The position numbers and the translations under genes are program-made. DNA of 64,000 nucleotides from Actinoplanes octamycinicus (GTDB lineage: Bacteria > Actinomycetota > Actinomycetes > Mycobacteriales > Micromonosporaceae), in contig NZ_JACHNB010000001.1 in assembly GCF_014205225.1 (NCBI RefSeq), forward strand, positions 8,475,501-8,539,500. Direction: 5' to 3'. A model generated the notes under the pieces. It did not search any database. It saw only the letters and a list, made by a program, of their open reading frames with translations, and was not told the origin of the DNA. Numbering within the stretch: position 1 is the stretch's first letter; each line of letters begins with the position of its first letter. Of the stretch, positions 43,295-50,272 are shown piece by piece.

Positions 43295-43687
43295 ATGCCG
43301 CAGCCGCCCTGGAACCATCTCGTCGACCTGGCACGTGGCTGTGCCGTCCGGATCGAGGACGACGGCGGCCGGTTTCTGGGCTCCGGATTCTTCGCGGCTG
43401 CCGGCAGGGTGCCGACCTGCGCCCATGTGGTCGACGGTGAATCGGCCGACCGGCTACGGGTACGCTGGTCCGACACCGTGCTGCGGGTCGCCGACGCGCG
43501 GTCCGTTCCCGAACTGCGGGGGCACGGCAGGACGTACGCGGCGCCGGACGTCGCCCTGCTCACCGTGGACGCCGCGCCGGAGCACCCCGTGGCCTGGCTG
43601 TCGCGTTCGGTGCCGCGGGCCTGGACCCGCGCCGTCGCGATCGGATTCAGCGAATACACACCGGCTGACCATCCGGCGAGCCCGTAA
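43295..43687 (+). pseudogene. Truncated trypsin-like protease
   Basis: A 130-codon open frame with the N-terminal half of a chymotrypsin-like peptidase: MPQPPWNHLVDLARGCAVRI, then GSGFFAAAGRVPTCAHVVDG with the catalytic His, and APDVALLTVDAAP with the catalytic Asp. The Ser half (GDSGGP) is absent; the frame stops at 43687, where sequence from a serine recombinase (opposite strand) begins. It is therefore a 5' fragment cut by a rearrangement. Proteases of this kind often form the N-terminus of NTPase or TPR proteins, like the one at 5613-8627. ATG 43295 has GGGAGG upstream. It might still be expressed, but cannot be catalytic. Confidence 0.75.
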
Positions 43688-44201
43688 CACCTCCTGCTCC
43701 GACTGATTCCCCAACAGCAGGAACAACGCCCGGTGCGTCGGATCGTCCAAATCCACCGGACCACCGAACTCCGGGCAACCACACCGCCACTCCCTGCGCA
43801 TGCAGATACGGGATGACCTGCAACGCCTGCCGACCCGCGAACGCCCGCTCGTACTCGCCAATCACCACCGCGTCGAAACGGCGATCCGGACGCAACGCCT
43901 CAGCGAGCAACTCCGCGGCGGCGGGCCGGTCGTGCCAAGACAGGCTGCGCGAGCAGCCGACGTCGAAGAACTCGACCCCGATACGACCATGACCATGAGT
44001 CATGAACTCCGCGATCTCGGACTGCCACCGCCGCGACGACACCGGATCCTGATAGCCCTCCGTCGAAATCCGGCCGTAGAACGCGAACCTCACCTCACTC
44101 GCCGCCTGGCTGGCCGCTCGGCCACGCAGCCGCGACGGACCAGCCGGTCCATCTACCCAGACTGCAAACAGATCATCGGGAGCAATATCAGTGGCAGCCA
44201 T
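43688..44201 (-). pseudogene. Broken serine recombinase (resolvase N-terminal domain)
   Basis: Minus-strand remnant of a serine recombinase. From ATG 44201 the frame reads MAATDIAPDDLFAVWVDGPA, then VRFAFYGRISTEGYQD with the catalytic Ser, and FDAVVIGEYERAFAGRQAL, a resolvase landmark. Near 43775 a frameshift occurs; the continuation GGPVDLDDPTHRALFLLLGN and SEQEVLRARRM is in another frame and stops matching at about 43690, where the truncated protease begins. The C-terminal DNA-binding half of a large serine recombinase is missing. It was probably once the integrase of a mobile element now decayed within the island. Confidence 0.8.
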
Positions 44202-44263
44202 CAGCGAGGGGACCATCGGAATCACCAAGGACGCATAGAGAAGGATGCCCTCATGTCGATGCC

Positions 44264-44333
44264 TCGTAATCGAGACCCAGCTCGGCATATTCACACTGAT
44301 CCCGAAACGGACCTAATTTTCCTTACCGCCCTC
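44264..44333 (+). mobile_element. 70-bp right-end remnant of a third IS copy
   Basis: The segment from CTCGTAATCGAGACCCAG to CCTTACCGCCCTC matches the last 70 bp of IS copy 1 with a few changes (GATCCC for CATCCC, TTTTCC for TCTTCC). It has the same orientation as copy 1 and keeps the intact terminal repeat ACCGCCCTC. TGA (44334-44336) separates it from the inner end of copy 2. The rest of this third element is gone. Confidence 0.85.
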
Positions 44334-44353
44334 TGAAAGGGCATTCCGGGAGG

Positions 44354-44761
44354 TTAGGTCCGTTTCTGGATCAGGCTGAAGATTCCCGGCTGGTCTTCCG
44401 TGATGATCTCGCGGTTGACCAGGCGTTTCAGCTTCGCTCGGGTGCCTTCGACGTGTTTCGGTAGCGGTTCGATGTCGAGGGCGAGGCAGACGTCCTTGGC
44501 CCGCATACCGGCGGTCGCGGTGCCCAGGATCGCGAGGATCTGCTGGTAGGCGGCGCTGACGATGGTGGGGTCGTCGGCGGTGAACTCGGTCGTGGCGAGG
44601 TGCTGCAGCATGCTGCGGGTGGTCGCCAGATCGGCCAGCTCCCGGTCGATGCGGGTGAGCTCGCCGGTGAGCAGGCTGATCTGCTCGCGCAGGCGCCCGG
44701 CGGTAGCGATCGCGGTGGTCTCACGTTCGCCGATCAGGGTGAGGATTGTGTCGAGGTGCAC
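44354..44761 (-). CDS. IS accessory protein: coiled coil plus winged-helix-like domain
   Basis: A 135-residue protein encoded inside the IS, 9 bp after the transposase stop on the same strand. Residues 1-55 form a heptad-rich coiled coil (LREQISLLTGELTRIDRELA). Residues 65-133 look like a winged helix (AAYQQILAILGTATAGMRAK, VCLALDIEPLPKHVEGTRAKLKRLVNREII, DQPGIFSLIQKRT). No catalytic motif is seen. It is conserved in both IS copies, so it travels with the element and may regulate transposition or bind the IS ends; that is inference. Similar small proteins follow some actinobacterial IS5 transposases as hypotheticals. Confidence 0.75.
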   Translation of the reverse strand: MHLDTILTLIGERETTAIATAGRLREQISLLTGELTRIDRELADLATTRSMLQHLATTEFTADDPTIVSAAYQQILAILGTATAGMRAKDVCLALDIEPLPKHVEGTRAKLKRLVNREIITEDQPGIFSLIQKRT

Positions 44762-44770
44762 CGGACGGCC

Positions 44771-45601
44771 TTACGCGTTTCGCCAGGTCGGGGTGCTGGC
44801 GCCGGTCAACCGGCGGACCATGCCAGCCATCGACGCCCACAAGGTCCGCGACACCGATGATTCCGGACGGCTCTCGTATTCGCGGGCCAGGCGGCGGTGC
44901 AGCATCAGGGTGCCGTAGACCTGCTCGACGATCCACCGCTTCTTGACCGGCACGAACCCCGGCTGGGTGTCGGCGCGTTTGACGACTTCGACGTCGATGC
45001 CCAGCACGGCGCCGTGCACGCCGACGTCCTGCTTAAACCCGGCGTCGACCCAGGCCACCGTCACCGTCGGGGTGTGTTCGGCGACCTTGTCCAGCAGCCG
45101 GATGCCGATCGCGTTGTCGGTGACCGACGCCGCCGTGACCACCACCGCGATGATCAGCCCGAGAGCGTCCACGGCCAACCCGCGCTTACGGCCCGGGACC
45201 TTCTTGCCGGCGTCCTTGCCGGTGGTGGCCGCGGGAACATGGTTCGCGGCCCGGATCGACTGGGTGTCGACCGCGACCGCGGTCGGGTCCTCGCGGCGGC
45301 CGGCCTTCTCCCGGGTCTGGCAGCGCAGCAGGTCGTGGATGACTTGGTCGGTGCCGTCGTCCCGCCACAGGGCGAAGTAGTAGTAGGTGGCGGACTTCTG
45401 CGGCAGGTCGTGCGGCAGATACGCCCATTGGCAACCGGTGCGGGTTTGGTAGAGGATCGCGTTCACGATCTCCCGCAGATCATGGTCGCCGGTGCGGCCG
45501 GCTACCGAAATACGCTTGGCCCGCCAGGCTTGCAGGAACGGGCCGAGCAACGCCCACTGCGCGTCGGTCACGTCGCTGGGGTACGGCTTTCGATCACCCA
45601 T
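44771..45601 (-). CDS. IS5-family transposase (DUF4096 + DDE)
   Basis: A 276-residue DDE transposase. The N-terminal DUF4096-type domain begins MGDRKPYPSDVTDAQWALLG and contains GCQWAYLPHDLPQKSATYYYF. The catalytic core has VDTQSIRAANH (first Asp), AWVDAGFKQDVGV (second Asp region) and KKRWIVEQVYGTLMLHRRLAREYE (Glu region). I chose ATG 45601 because MGDRKP is the first stretch shared with copy 1; an upstream ATG at 45649 would add 16 residues that are not shared. The gene is intact and could mobilise either IS copy or, acting on outer ends, the whole segment between them. Confidence 0.9.
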   Translation of the reverse strand: MGDRKPYPSDVTDAQWALLGPFLQAWRAKRISVAGRTGDHDLREIVNAILYQTRTGCQWAYLPHDLPQKSATYYYFALWRDDGTDQVIHDLLRCQTREKAGRREDPTAVAVDTQSIRAANHVPAATTGKDAGKKVPGRKRGLAVDALGLIIAVVVTAASVTDNAIGIRLLDKVAEHTPTVTVAWVDAGFKQDVGVHGAVLGIDVEVVKRADTQPGFVPVKKRWIVEQVYGTLMLHRRLAREYESRPESSVSRTLWASMAGMVRRLTGASTPTWRNA

Positions 45602-45750
45602 GACCAGGCCAACGTCCCAGCTAACGGACCGGTCGTGATCAGGCTTCATCTTTCACGCCATCGAGTGATCACTATCTACAGTGAACCCGCAGAACGGTCT
45701 CCAAACGGACCCAACGCATAGATCAACCTGAAGGATCCCGAACCGCCCTC

Positions 45751-46146
45751 TCAGAGCCAGCTGCGCGCTCCACCGCCCATGCCCGCGGCCCTCCGCCGCC
45801 CGGCGGGCTGCCACGCGTGGCCAACTCTGAGAGGTGCCTCCGCCTGAGGGTGACGCCCCTTCCGGCCGGCTCGTAATCCTTCGCGAGCCCCCGCTACCGC
45901 ACGGCAGCGGCGCGCTTCCGCCCTCGGCTGGGGGTGAGAGGTGCCTCAACGTCGCTGCGGCACACCGCGGGGGATTGTGCCAGGAGCGGTGTTTCCGGCC
46001 GGCCGAGGCTTCCGACCGTGGTGCGGCGATGGGAGCGGCGGCCCTGCGGTGACGCGGGTGGGATGGGGTCGGGTGCGGCGGGGGCTTGGGGCGTACCGAA
46101 ATCGGGTCTTGACTCTCTTGTTGGTTGAGGGGGGAGGGTGGGTTGT
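45751..46146. other. Diverged palindromic-element region right of IS copy 2
   Basis: No gene is supported. GGCTGGGGGTGAGAGGTGCC at 45927 followed by TCAACG and GGCACACC resembles the 53-bp core of the two arrays. A weaker half at 45810-45850 has GAGAGGTGCCTCC, and CTCGTAATCCTTCGCGAGCC/CGCACGGCAGCGGCGCGC between them mirrors the spacer words of the 40510 array. This suggests the array continues in decayed form beyond the island. One CGTACCGRAR motif lies at 46092, and the start region of the next gene is AT-enriched (CTCTTGTTGGTTGAGG). Confidence 0.55.
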
Positions 46147-46563
46147 GTGACGGAGACGCGAGCGGTGGATGTCGAAGTGCTGGAGCGGGTGCTGCGCGGG
46201 GCGTGGGGGCGGGACACGTGCGATCCGCATGACCTGCCGGATTGGACCCCGGCTAATCCGGCGCGCGGGCAGTGCGGGGTGACCGCGTTGATCGTGCGGG
46301 AGCTGCTGGGTGGGGAGTTGGTGCTCGGCGAGGTTCTCGTGGGTGGGGAGAAGGTGGGGCACCACTATTGGAACAGGCTGCCTGGCGAGCGCGATGTCGA
46401 CTTCACGGCTGACCAGTTCCGGCCGGATGAGGTGGTGACCGGCGGGACCGTTCAGGCGGCGCCGCCCGGCAGTCCACGGCGTTGCCGGGAGCAGTATGAG
46501 TTGTTGCGCGCCCGGGTGCACGCCGAGCTGAATCGGGTCGGATTGTCCGCGGAGGGTCGCTGA
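46147..46563 (+). CDS. YunG-like protein
   Basis: A 138-residue cytoplasmic protein resembling the YunG family. The conserved core is PANPARGQCGVTALIVRELL, followed by VGHHYWNRLPGERDVDFTADQF; the Cys, His and Asp in these three segments are arranged like a papain-fold triad, though catalysis is unproven for the family. I chose GTG 46147 (VTETRAVDVEVLERV), the second GTG of the AT-rich start region. The role is unknown. The gene is convergent with the AraC gene, separated by a 24-bp minisatellite. Confidence 0.65.
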   Translation: MTETRAVDVEVLERVLRGAWGRDTCDPHDLPDWTPANPARGQCGVTALIVRELLGGELVLGEVLVGGEKVGHHYWNRLPGERDVDFTADQFRPDEVVTGGTVQAAPPGSPRRCREQYELLRARVHAELNRVGLSAEGR

Positions 46564-46705
46564 CCTCAGTGATCATCGCCGACAGCGGAGGTGACACAAA
46601 GGGAGGGAGGCCTAGGACTGCTCGCGGACGAGCGCTGGGCGAGAGCGGCTCAGGACTGGACGCCGGGGCTGGCGCGGCGTGGCTTTGGGCTGGTCTCGAG
46701 GCTGG

Positions 46706-46895
46706 CTTAGGGCTGGGCTCCGAGGCTGACTTAGGGCTGGGCTCCGAGGATGGCTTAGAGCTGGGCTCCGAGGCTGGCTTAGAGCTGGGCTTGGGGGGCG
46801 GCTTGGGGCTGGGCTCCGAGGATGGCTTAGAGCTGGGCTTGGGGGCGGCTTGGGGCTGGGCTCGGGGGTGGCTTAGGGCTGGTCTCGGAGGGTGG
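46706..46895. repeat. 24-bp minisatellite
   Basis: Units of CTTAGRGCTGGGCTCCGAGG plus four bases begin at 46706, 46730, 46754, 46778, 46826 and 46872, with one shortened variant. The last overlaps the 3' end of the AraC gene (stop at 46873). An open frame through the array would encode an eight-residue Gly/Leu/Ser repeat, but it has no start signal and depends wholly on the repeat, so I do not call it a gene. Confidence 0.9.
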
Positions 46896-47856
46896 CTGAC
46901 GGGGGGACTCCGAAGCGCTCTCGGTAGGCGCCGGCGAAGCGGCCCAGGTGGGTGAAGCCCCAGCGGTAGGCGATGTCGCTGACGCTGGTGAGGCCCGGGT
47001 CGGCTCGGGAGAGTTCGGCGTGGACGTTGTCCAGGCGCAGGCGGCGTAGGTAGGTCATCGGTGACATGCCGACGTGCTGGCGGAAGGCGTCCTGCAGGAC
47101 GCGGACGCCTACGCCGGCGACGGCGGCCAGCTCGCGGGTCGTGTAGGGGCGCCATGGCTCGGCGTGCATCACGTCCAGGGCGCGCTTCACGGTGCGCGGC
47201 CGGTAGGGGCCCTGCAGGCCGGCCGGCTCCTCGCCATAAGGGTGCTCGACGGTCAGGGCCAGGCCGCTGACCACCATGTCGCGCCAGCGGGCGGCCATGC
47301 GGGGTTGGGTGGCCAGGCCCTCGGGCGCGCGCAGCTCGGCGAGCAGCAGCCGGACCAGGGCCACCCAGGTTCGGCCGGGTCCGTCGACCAGGTCGAAGCT
47401 GGCGCCCAGCGGCATCGGGGAGACCAGACGCTGGTCGAGCGCGGCGTCCAGTTCCCGTTCCAGGGCGCCGCGCTCCACCTTGACGCTGAGCATCCGGCAG
47501 GTGCCCGGCCAGTCCAGCTCGATGTCGCCGGTCGGGCGGTAGACGGCGGCCCGGGTCGGGTCGGCGAGCACCACCATGCCGCGGTGCCGGGACCGGAGCA
47601 CGCCGGTCAGCGGCACCAGCACGTGGTAGGCCGTCTCCAGGGCGCCGATCGCGACCCGGATGTCGGTGCCGTAAGCCACCTCGCCGACCGTGATCGGGCC
47701 GAGCTCGACCACGTCGGCGCTGAAGTCGAACCGGTCGGGGTCACCGACCGGGTCGATCCGCAGCGGCTCGTAGTAGACCTTGCGACAGAAGGCGCGGGCC
47801 TCCTCCATGTCGGTGGTACGCAACGCGACACGGACCGGGACATCGCCGCCCGTCAT
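46873..47856 (-). CDS. AraC-family regulator of the DUF4331 cluster
   Basis: A 327-residue AraC/XylS regulator. The N-terminal about 190 residues are the AraC-binding-like sensing domain (VAYGTDIRVAIGALETAYHV, LVPLTGVLRSRH). The C-terminal HTH pair has YTTRELAAVAGVGVRVLQDAF, HVGMSPMTYLRRLRLDNVHA and IAYRWGFTHLGRFAGAYRERF. It is the paralogue of the protein at 21933-22898. ATG 47856 lies 9 bp after the stop of the His-rich gene, so it is probably the last gene of the 50085-46873 unit and could regulate it. The stop codon lies in the 24-bp minisatellite. Confidence 0.85.
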   Translation of the reverse strand: MTGGDVPVRVALRTTDMEEARAFCRKVYYEPLRIDPVGDPDRFDFSADVVELGPITVGEVAYGTDIRVAIGALETAYHVLVPLTGVLRSRHRGMVVLADPTRAAVYRPTGDIELDWPGTCRMLSVKVERGALERELDAALDQRLVSPMPLGASFDLVDGPGRTWVALVRLLLAELRAPEGLATQPRMAARWRDMVVSGLALTVEHPYGEEPAGLQGPYRPRTVKRALDVMHAEPWRPYTTRELAAVAGVGVRVLQDAFRQHVGMSPMTYLRRLRLDNVHAELSRADPGLTSVSDIAYRWGFTHLGRFAGAYRERFGVPPSATLRDQP

Positions 47857-47865
47857 GGCTACACA

Positions 47866-48243
47866 CTAGACCGTGAGCAGCGTCCTCCCGGGAATCGCGT
47901 ACTCCGGCCAGGTGTATTCGGCGACCGCGCCGCCGCGCACGGCGACCTCCGCGAGCGGGTCCGGGCCGTCCGCCCAGATCGCGTAGCGGCCCTCCGGCAG
48001 GCTGTCGATGACCACGCAATAGGTGACGCCGCCGCGGACGTAGCGGGCCCGGACCGCGGCGTGCTGCCGCTGGTCCGGCTGCCCGGCCGGGCTGACCTCG
48101 ATCTCGTGGCCGTGCTCCCGGGCCGAGGTGTGGATGATCAGCGCGCCGATTCCACCGCCGATGTTCAGCATCACGGTGCCCTGACCGGACGGCGCGAGCG
48201 TGTGGTGGTGGTGATGGTGCCCGTGGTCGTGATCGTGGCTCAT
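47866..48243 (-). CDS. His-rich protein, possible metal binder
   Basis: A 125-residue protein whose N-terminus, MSHDHDHGHHHHHHTLAP, is a run of His/Asp suited to metal binding. The rest is a compact beta-rich domain (VMLNIGGGIGALIIHTSARE, VRARYVRGGVTYCVVIDSLPEGRYAIW, TWPEYAIPGRTLL). There is no signal peptide. I recognise no named family. It lies between the DUF4331 gene and the AraC gene on the same strand. Nickel, zinc or copper storage or delivery is a guess from the His run alone. Confidence 0.75.
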   Translation of the reverse strand: MSHDHDHGHHHHHHTLAPSGQGTVMLNIGGGIGALIIHTSAREHGHEIEVSPAGQPDQRQHAAVRARYVRGGVTYCVVIDSLPEGRYAIWADGPDPLAEVAVRGGAVAEYTWPEYAIPGRTLLTV

Positions 48244-48330
48244 GCCGTGCCCTCCCTGCCCTCGCCTGCGAGGTCGTCGTTGCGGTGGGGATGGTGTCGC
48301 CCGGTGCCGCCCGTCATGCCGGCACCGAGT

Positions 48331-48412
48331 CGCGGTGAGGATGGTGCCGGCCCGTCATGCCGGCACTGAGTCGCGGTGAGGATGGTGCCGCCGGTCATGA
48401 CGGCACGGAGAA
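48331..48412. repeat. 41-bp tandem repeat at the DUF4331 gene end
   Basis: CGCGGTGAGGATGGTGCCGG through CATGCCGGCACTGAGT repeats at 48331 and 48372 with a diverged earlier unit near 48282. The second overlaps the last codons of the DUF4331 gene. The 151-bp gap between the two genes holds only this repeat. Confidence 0.8.
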
Positions 48413-49786
48413 GCCGTCGAACGGGGTGCCCAGGTAGGGGAAGTGCTTGAGCAGGCCGGCGCTCGCGTCCTTGATGCTGAGGCCCTGCTCGACCAGCGCG
48501 GCCGCGGCGTCCGGCTCGAACTCCTTGTCGACCAGCGGCACGGTCACCCCGGCGATCGCCCGCAGCGAGATGGACACCACGTCGTCGGCGATCCGGCGGC
48601 CGTTCGGGAAGCCGGCCACGTCCCCGCCCACCACGCCGAACTTGTTCGGCTTCGCGGCCGGCGGGATCGCGGTGTTCAGCCGCAGCATGTCGGCCTGCAG
48701 CTGGCCGGTGTTGTTCTGGAAGCCGTCGATCAGCCCGGACGGGATGCCGGTGAGCAGGATGGCCAGCAGGTCAGCCCGGTCCTTGCCGGCCTTGTTCAGG
48801 TCGGCGAGCTTGTCGAACAGGCCCGGGTAGAGCACCGGCAGCAGCGACGCCAGCTCCGGCTTGGCGACGAACTCGGCGAACTTCTTGTCCTCGCTCGGCG
48901 GCAGGCTGTTCCACTTGTCCTTCTGCGCCATCGGCACGATGACCTCGTTGAACAGCGGGTTGCCCAGACGCGACACCTGCACCTGCGGGCCGACGTAGAC
49001 CTCGCCGTTCTTGCTGTCACCGCGCACCTGCACCTGGCGCCGGCTGGCCGAGGTCCACACCCCGATCACCGCGCCCGCGTCGGCGGCCTTGACCCGCTTC
49101 TTGCCGTCCCGCCGGACCATGTGCAGCGGGATCTGCACCGCGATGCTGTGCACGTTGGTCTGGTCGGTGGCGTTGACCGCCTTGCCGGCGTAGTTGAACA
49201 GCTTCTGGCCGACCAGGTGCTTGTCCTGGAACGGGCGCAGCGTGCCCAGGTCGAAGATGGCGCCCAGGTCGACGAAGAACGCGTCGGCGCGCTGCCCGGC
49301 GAAGACCTTCTCGCCGGTCTTCAGCTTGTGCACGGCGTCCTTGGCGAGACCCTCGTAGTCGGCGATCGACACCTTGCCGACGTTGCACGGCGGGCAGGGC
49401 AGCTTCTTGGCCAGCACGGTGCTCTTGCCGTGGCTGTCGACCTTGGTCACCGAGAAGAACTGCCGCCGGTTCCAGTTCTCGCTGTCCAGCGATTCGATCG
49501 GCCCGGTGTTGTACAGGAAGGTCTTGTCGTTGCGCAGTTCGGTGACGAACCGGAACTGGTAGGTGATGTCCGGGCGGGCATCGCCGTTCGCGTCGATGTG
49601 GATTTCGTAGAGCACGTCGTCGCCGAACTCGAAGAAGTTCGGGCCGCTCGCCGGAATCTGCAACGGCACGTAGTTCGCGATGATGGTGACCGTATCCGGA
49701 TCGTCCGGGCTGACGAACGCGTACAGGTCGGAACTGTCGGCGACCGGGTCCTTGCTGATTTCCGGCGCTTCGCGGTGAGAAGACAT
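48395..49786 (-). CDS. DUF4331 family protein
   Basis: A 463-residue DUF4331 protein. It begins MSSHREAPEISKDPVADSSD, the standard family opening, and has DLYAFVSPDDPDTVTIIANY, FFEFGDDVLYEIHID and PDITYQFRF early, with LPVLYPGLFDKLADLNK and NGRRIADDVVSISLRAIAG later. The domain covers the whole protein. Family members are widespread in actinomycetes and usually uncharacterised. No signal peptide is seen, although the partner upstream has a Tat-like one. It starts 20 bp after that partner gene and is followed by the His-rich and AraC genes. Confidence 0.88.
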   Translation of the reverse strand: MSSHREAPEISKDPVADSSDLYAFVSPDDPDTVTIIANYVPLQIPASGPNFFEFGDDVLYEIHIDANGDARPDITYQFRFVTELRNDKTFLYNTGPIESLDSENWNRRQFFSVTKVDSHGKSTVLAKKLPCPPCNVGKVSIADYEGLAKDAVHKLKTGEKVFAGQRADAFFVDLGAIFDLGTLRPFQDKHLVGQKLFNYAGKAVNATDQTNVHSIAVQIPLHMVRRDGKKRVKAADAGAVIGVWTSASRRQVQVRGDSKNGEVYVGPQVQVSRLGNPLFNEVIVPMAQKDKWNSLPPSEDKKFAEFVAKPELASLLPVLYPGLFDKLADLNKAGKDRADLLAILLTGIPSGLIDGFQNNTGQLQADMLRLNTAIPPAAKPNKFGVVGGDVAGFPNGRRIADDVVSISLRAIAGVTVPLVDKEFEPDAAAALVEQGLSIKDASAGLLKHFPYLGTPFDGFSVPS

Positions 49787-49806
49787 TCTGTCGTGATCCT
49801 CTTCGG

Positions 49807-50085
49807 TTAGCGGCCGGCGTGCTTGAGCAGCTGGGCGGCGAGTTTCTTGTCGGTGACGGTCTTCTTGGAATCGCCGGAGAAGAGGTCGATGGTGCCCTTC
49901 TTGGCGTCCCGCACCGAGACGATCAGCGGGGAGCTGTCCTTCGACGATGTCGTCTCGTTCTCACCGGCGAGGCTGAGCCCGGCAACCGAGGCGGCCGAGA
50001 CCCCGACGCCGGCGGCGGTGAGCGCCAGCATCCGCCGGCGATTGAACCGCGGGAACGCCTGGGCACGGTAGCGACTACGACTCAT
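49807..50085 (-). CDS. Small Tat-signal protein
   Basis: A 92-residue protein with a twin-arginine-like signal: FNRRRMLALTAAGVGVSAAS followed by VAGLSLAG. The mature part is about 50 residues (PLIVSVRDAKKGTIDLFSGD then LAAQLLKHAGR) and resembles a short piece of secreted DUF families of unknown role. I chose ATG 50085; a longer open frame upstream runs through the palindromic region and is not credible. It is the first gene of the 50085-46873 unit, preceded by a candidate promoter and a long inverted repeat. Confidence 0.75.
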   Translation of the reverse strand: MSRSRYRAQAFPRFNRRRMLALTAAGVGVSAASVAGLSLAGENETTSSKDSSPLIVSVRDAKKGTIDLFSGDSKKTVTDKKLAAQLLKHAGR

Positions 50086-50126
50086 GCTGGGCCTTTCGTC
50101 TGTTGGGGGACCTGACGGGCGTTGCG

Positions 50127-50210
50127 AATGAGGGTCGTTCAGGGCGGTGGGGATCATGGCGCTCACTCCGGCATTCCGCCGGCCAAGGGAGGCCCTGAAC
50201 AACCCTCATT
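50127..50210. promoter_or_regulatory. 19-bp inverted repeat with 46-bp loop
   Basis: AATGAGGGTCGTTCAGGGC (50127-50145) and GCCCTGAACAACCCTCATT (50192-50210) pair with one mismatch. The loop contains a smaller CCGGC/GCCGG pair. It sits in the leader of the 50085 gene, between it and its candidate promoter, so the RNA could fold into a long hairpin. It may act as an attenuator, a terminator for the LPMO gene upstream, or a small mobile palindrome. Confidence 0.6.
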
Positions 50211-50223
50211 GCCGACGCCGATG

Positions 50224-50252
50224 ATTACGAGACTGGAGATCCAGGAGTTCAA
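50224..50252 (-). promoter_or_regulatory. Candidate promoter of the DUF4331 unit
   Basis: On the minus strand TTGAAC (complement of 50247-50252) and CGTAAT (complement of 50224-50229) are separated by 17 bp. The spacer contains CTGGATCTCCAG, a 5-bp-arm dyad. The stretch also contains a run of six T (50255-50260 region), the most AT-rich sequence nearby. Confidence 0.45.
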
Positions 50253-50272
50253 ACCTTTTTTCCAGGAATCTC

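Larger units (their letters stand above)
44337..45750 (-). mobile_element. IS5-type element, copy 2 (intact)
   Basis: A 1414-bp insertion sequence in inverted orientation to copy 1. Its transposase-proximal end is CGAACCGCCCTC (outer, ending 45750) and its distal end AAGGGCATTCC (inner, from 44337), a degraded terminal repeat. Flanks are TGA on the left and TCA on the right; these are both TNA but not identical, so no clean target duplication. It contains an intact transposase gene and an intact accessory gene. The inner end abuts the third-copy remnant directly. Confidence 0.85.

Noticed and set aside
43647..44294. Intact 215-residue protein in the recombinase region
   Set aside because: The frame's last part is shifted relative to the resolvase continuation in another frame, and its N-terminal 31 codons precede the natural ATG at 44201.
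46569..46955. 128-codon open frame with Gly/Leu/Ser repeats
   Set aside because: It depends wholly on the 24-bp minisatellite, has no start signal, and overlaps the AraC gene end.
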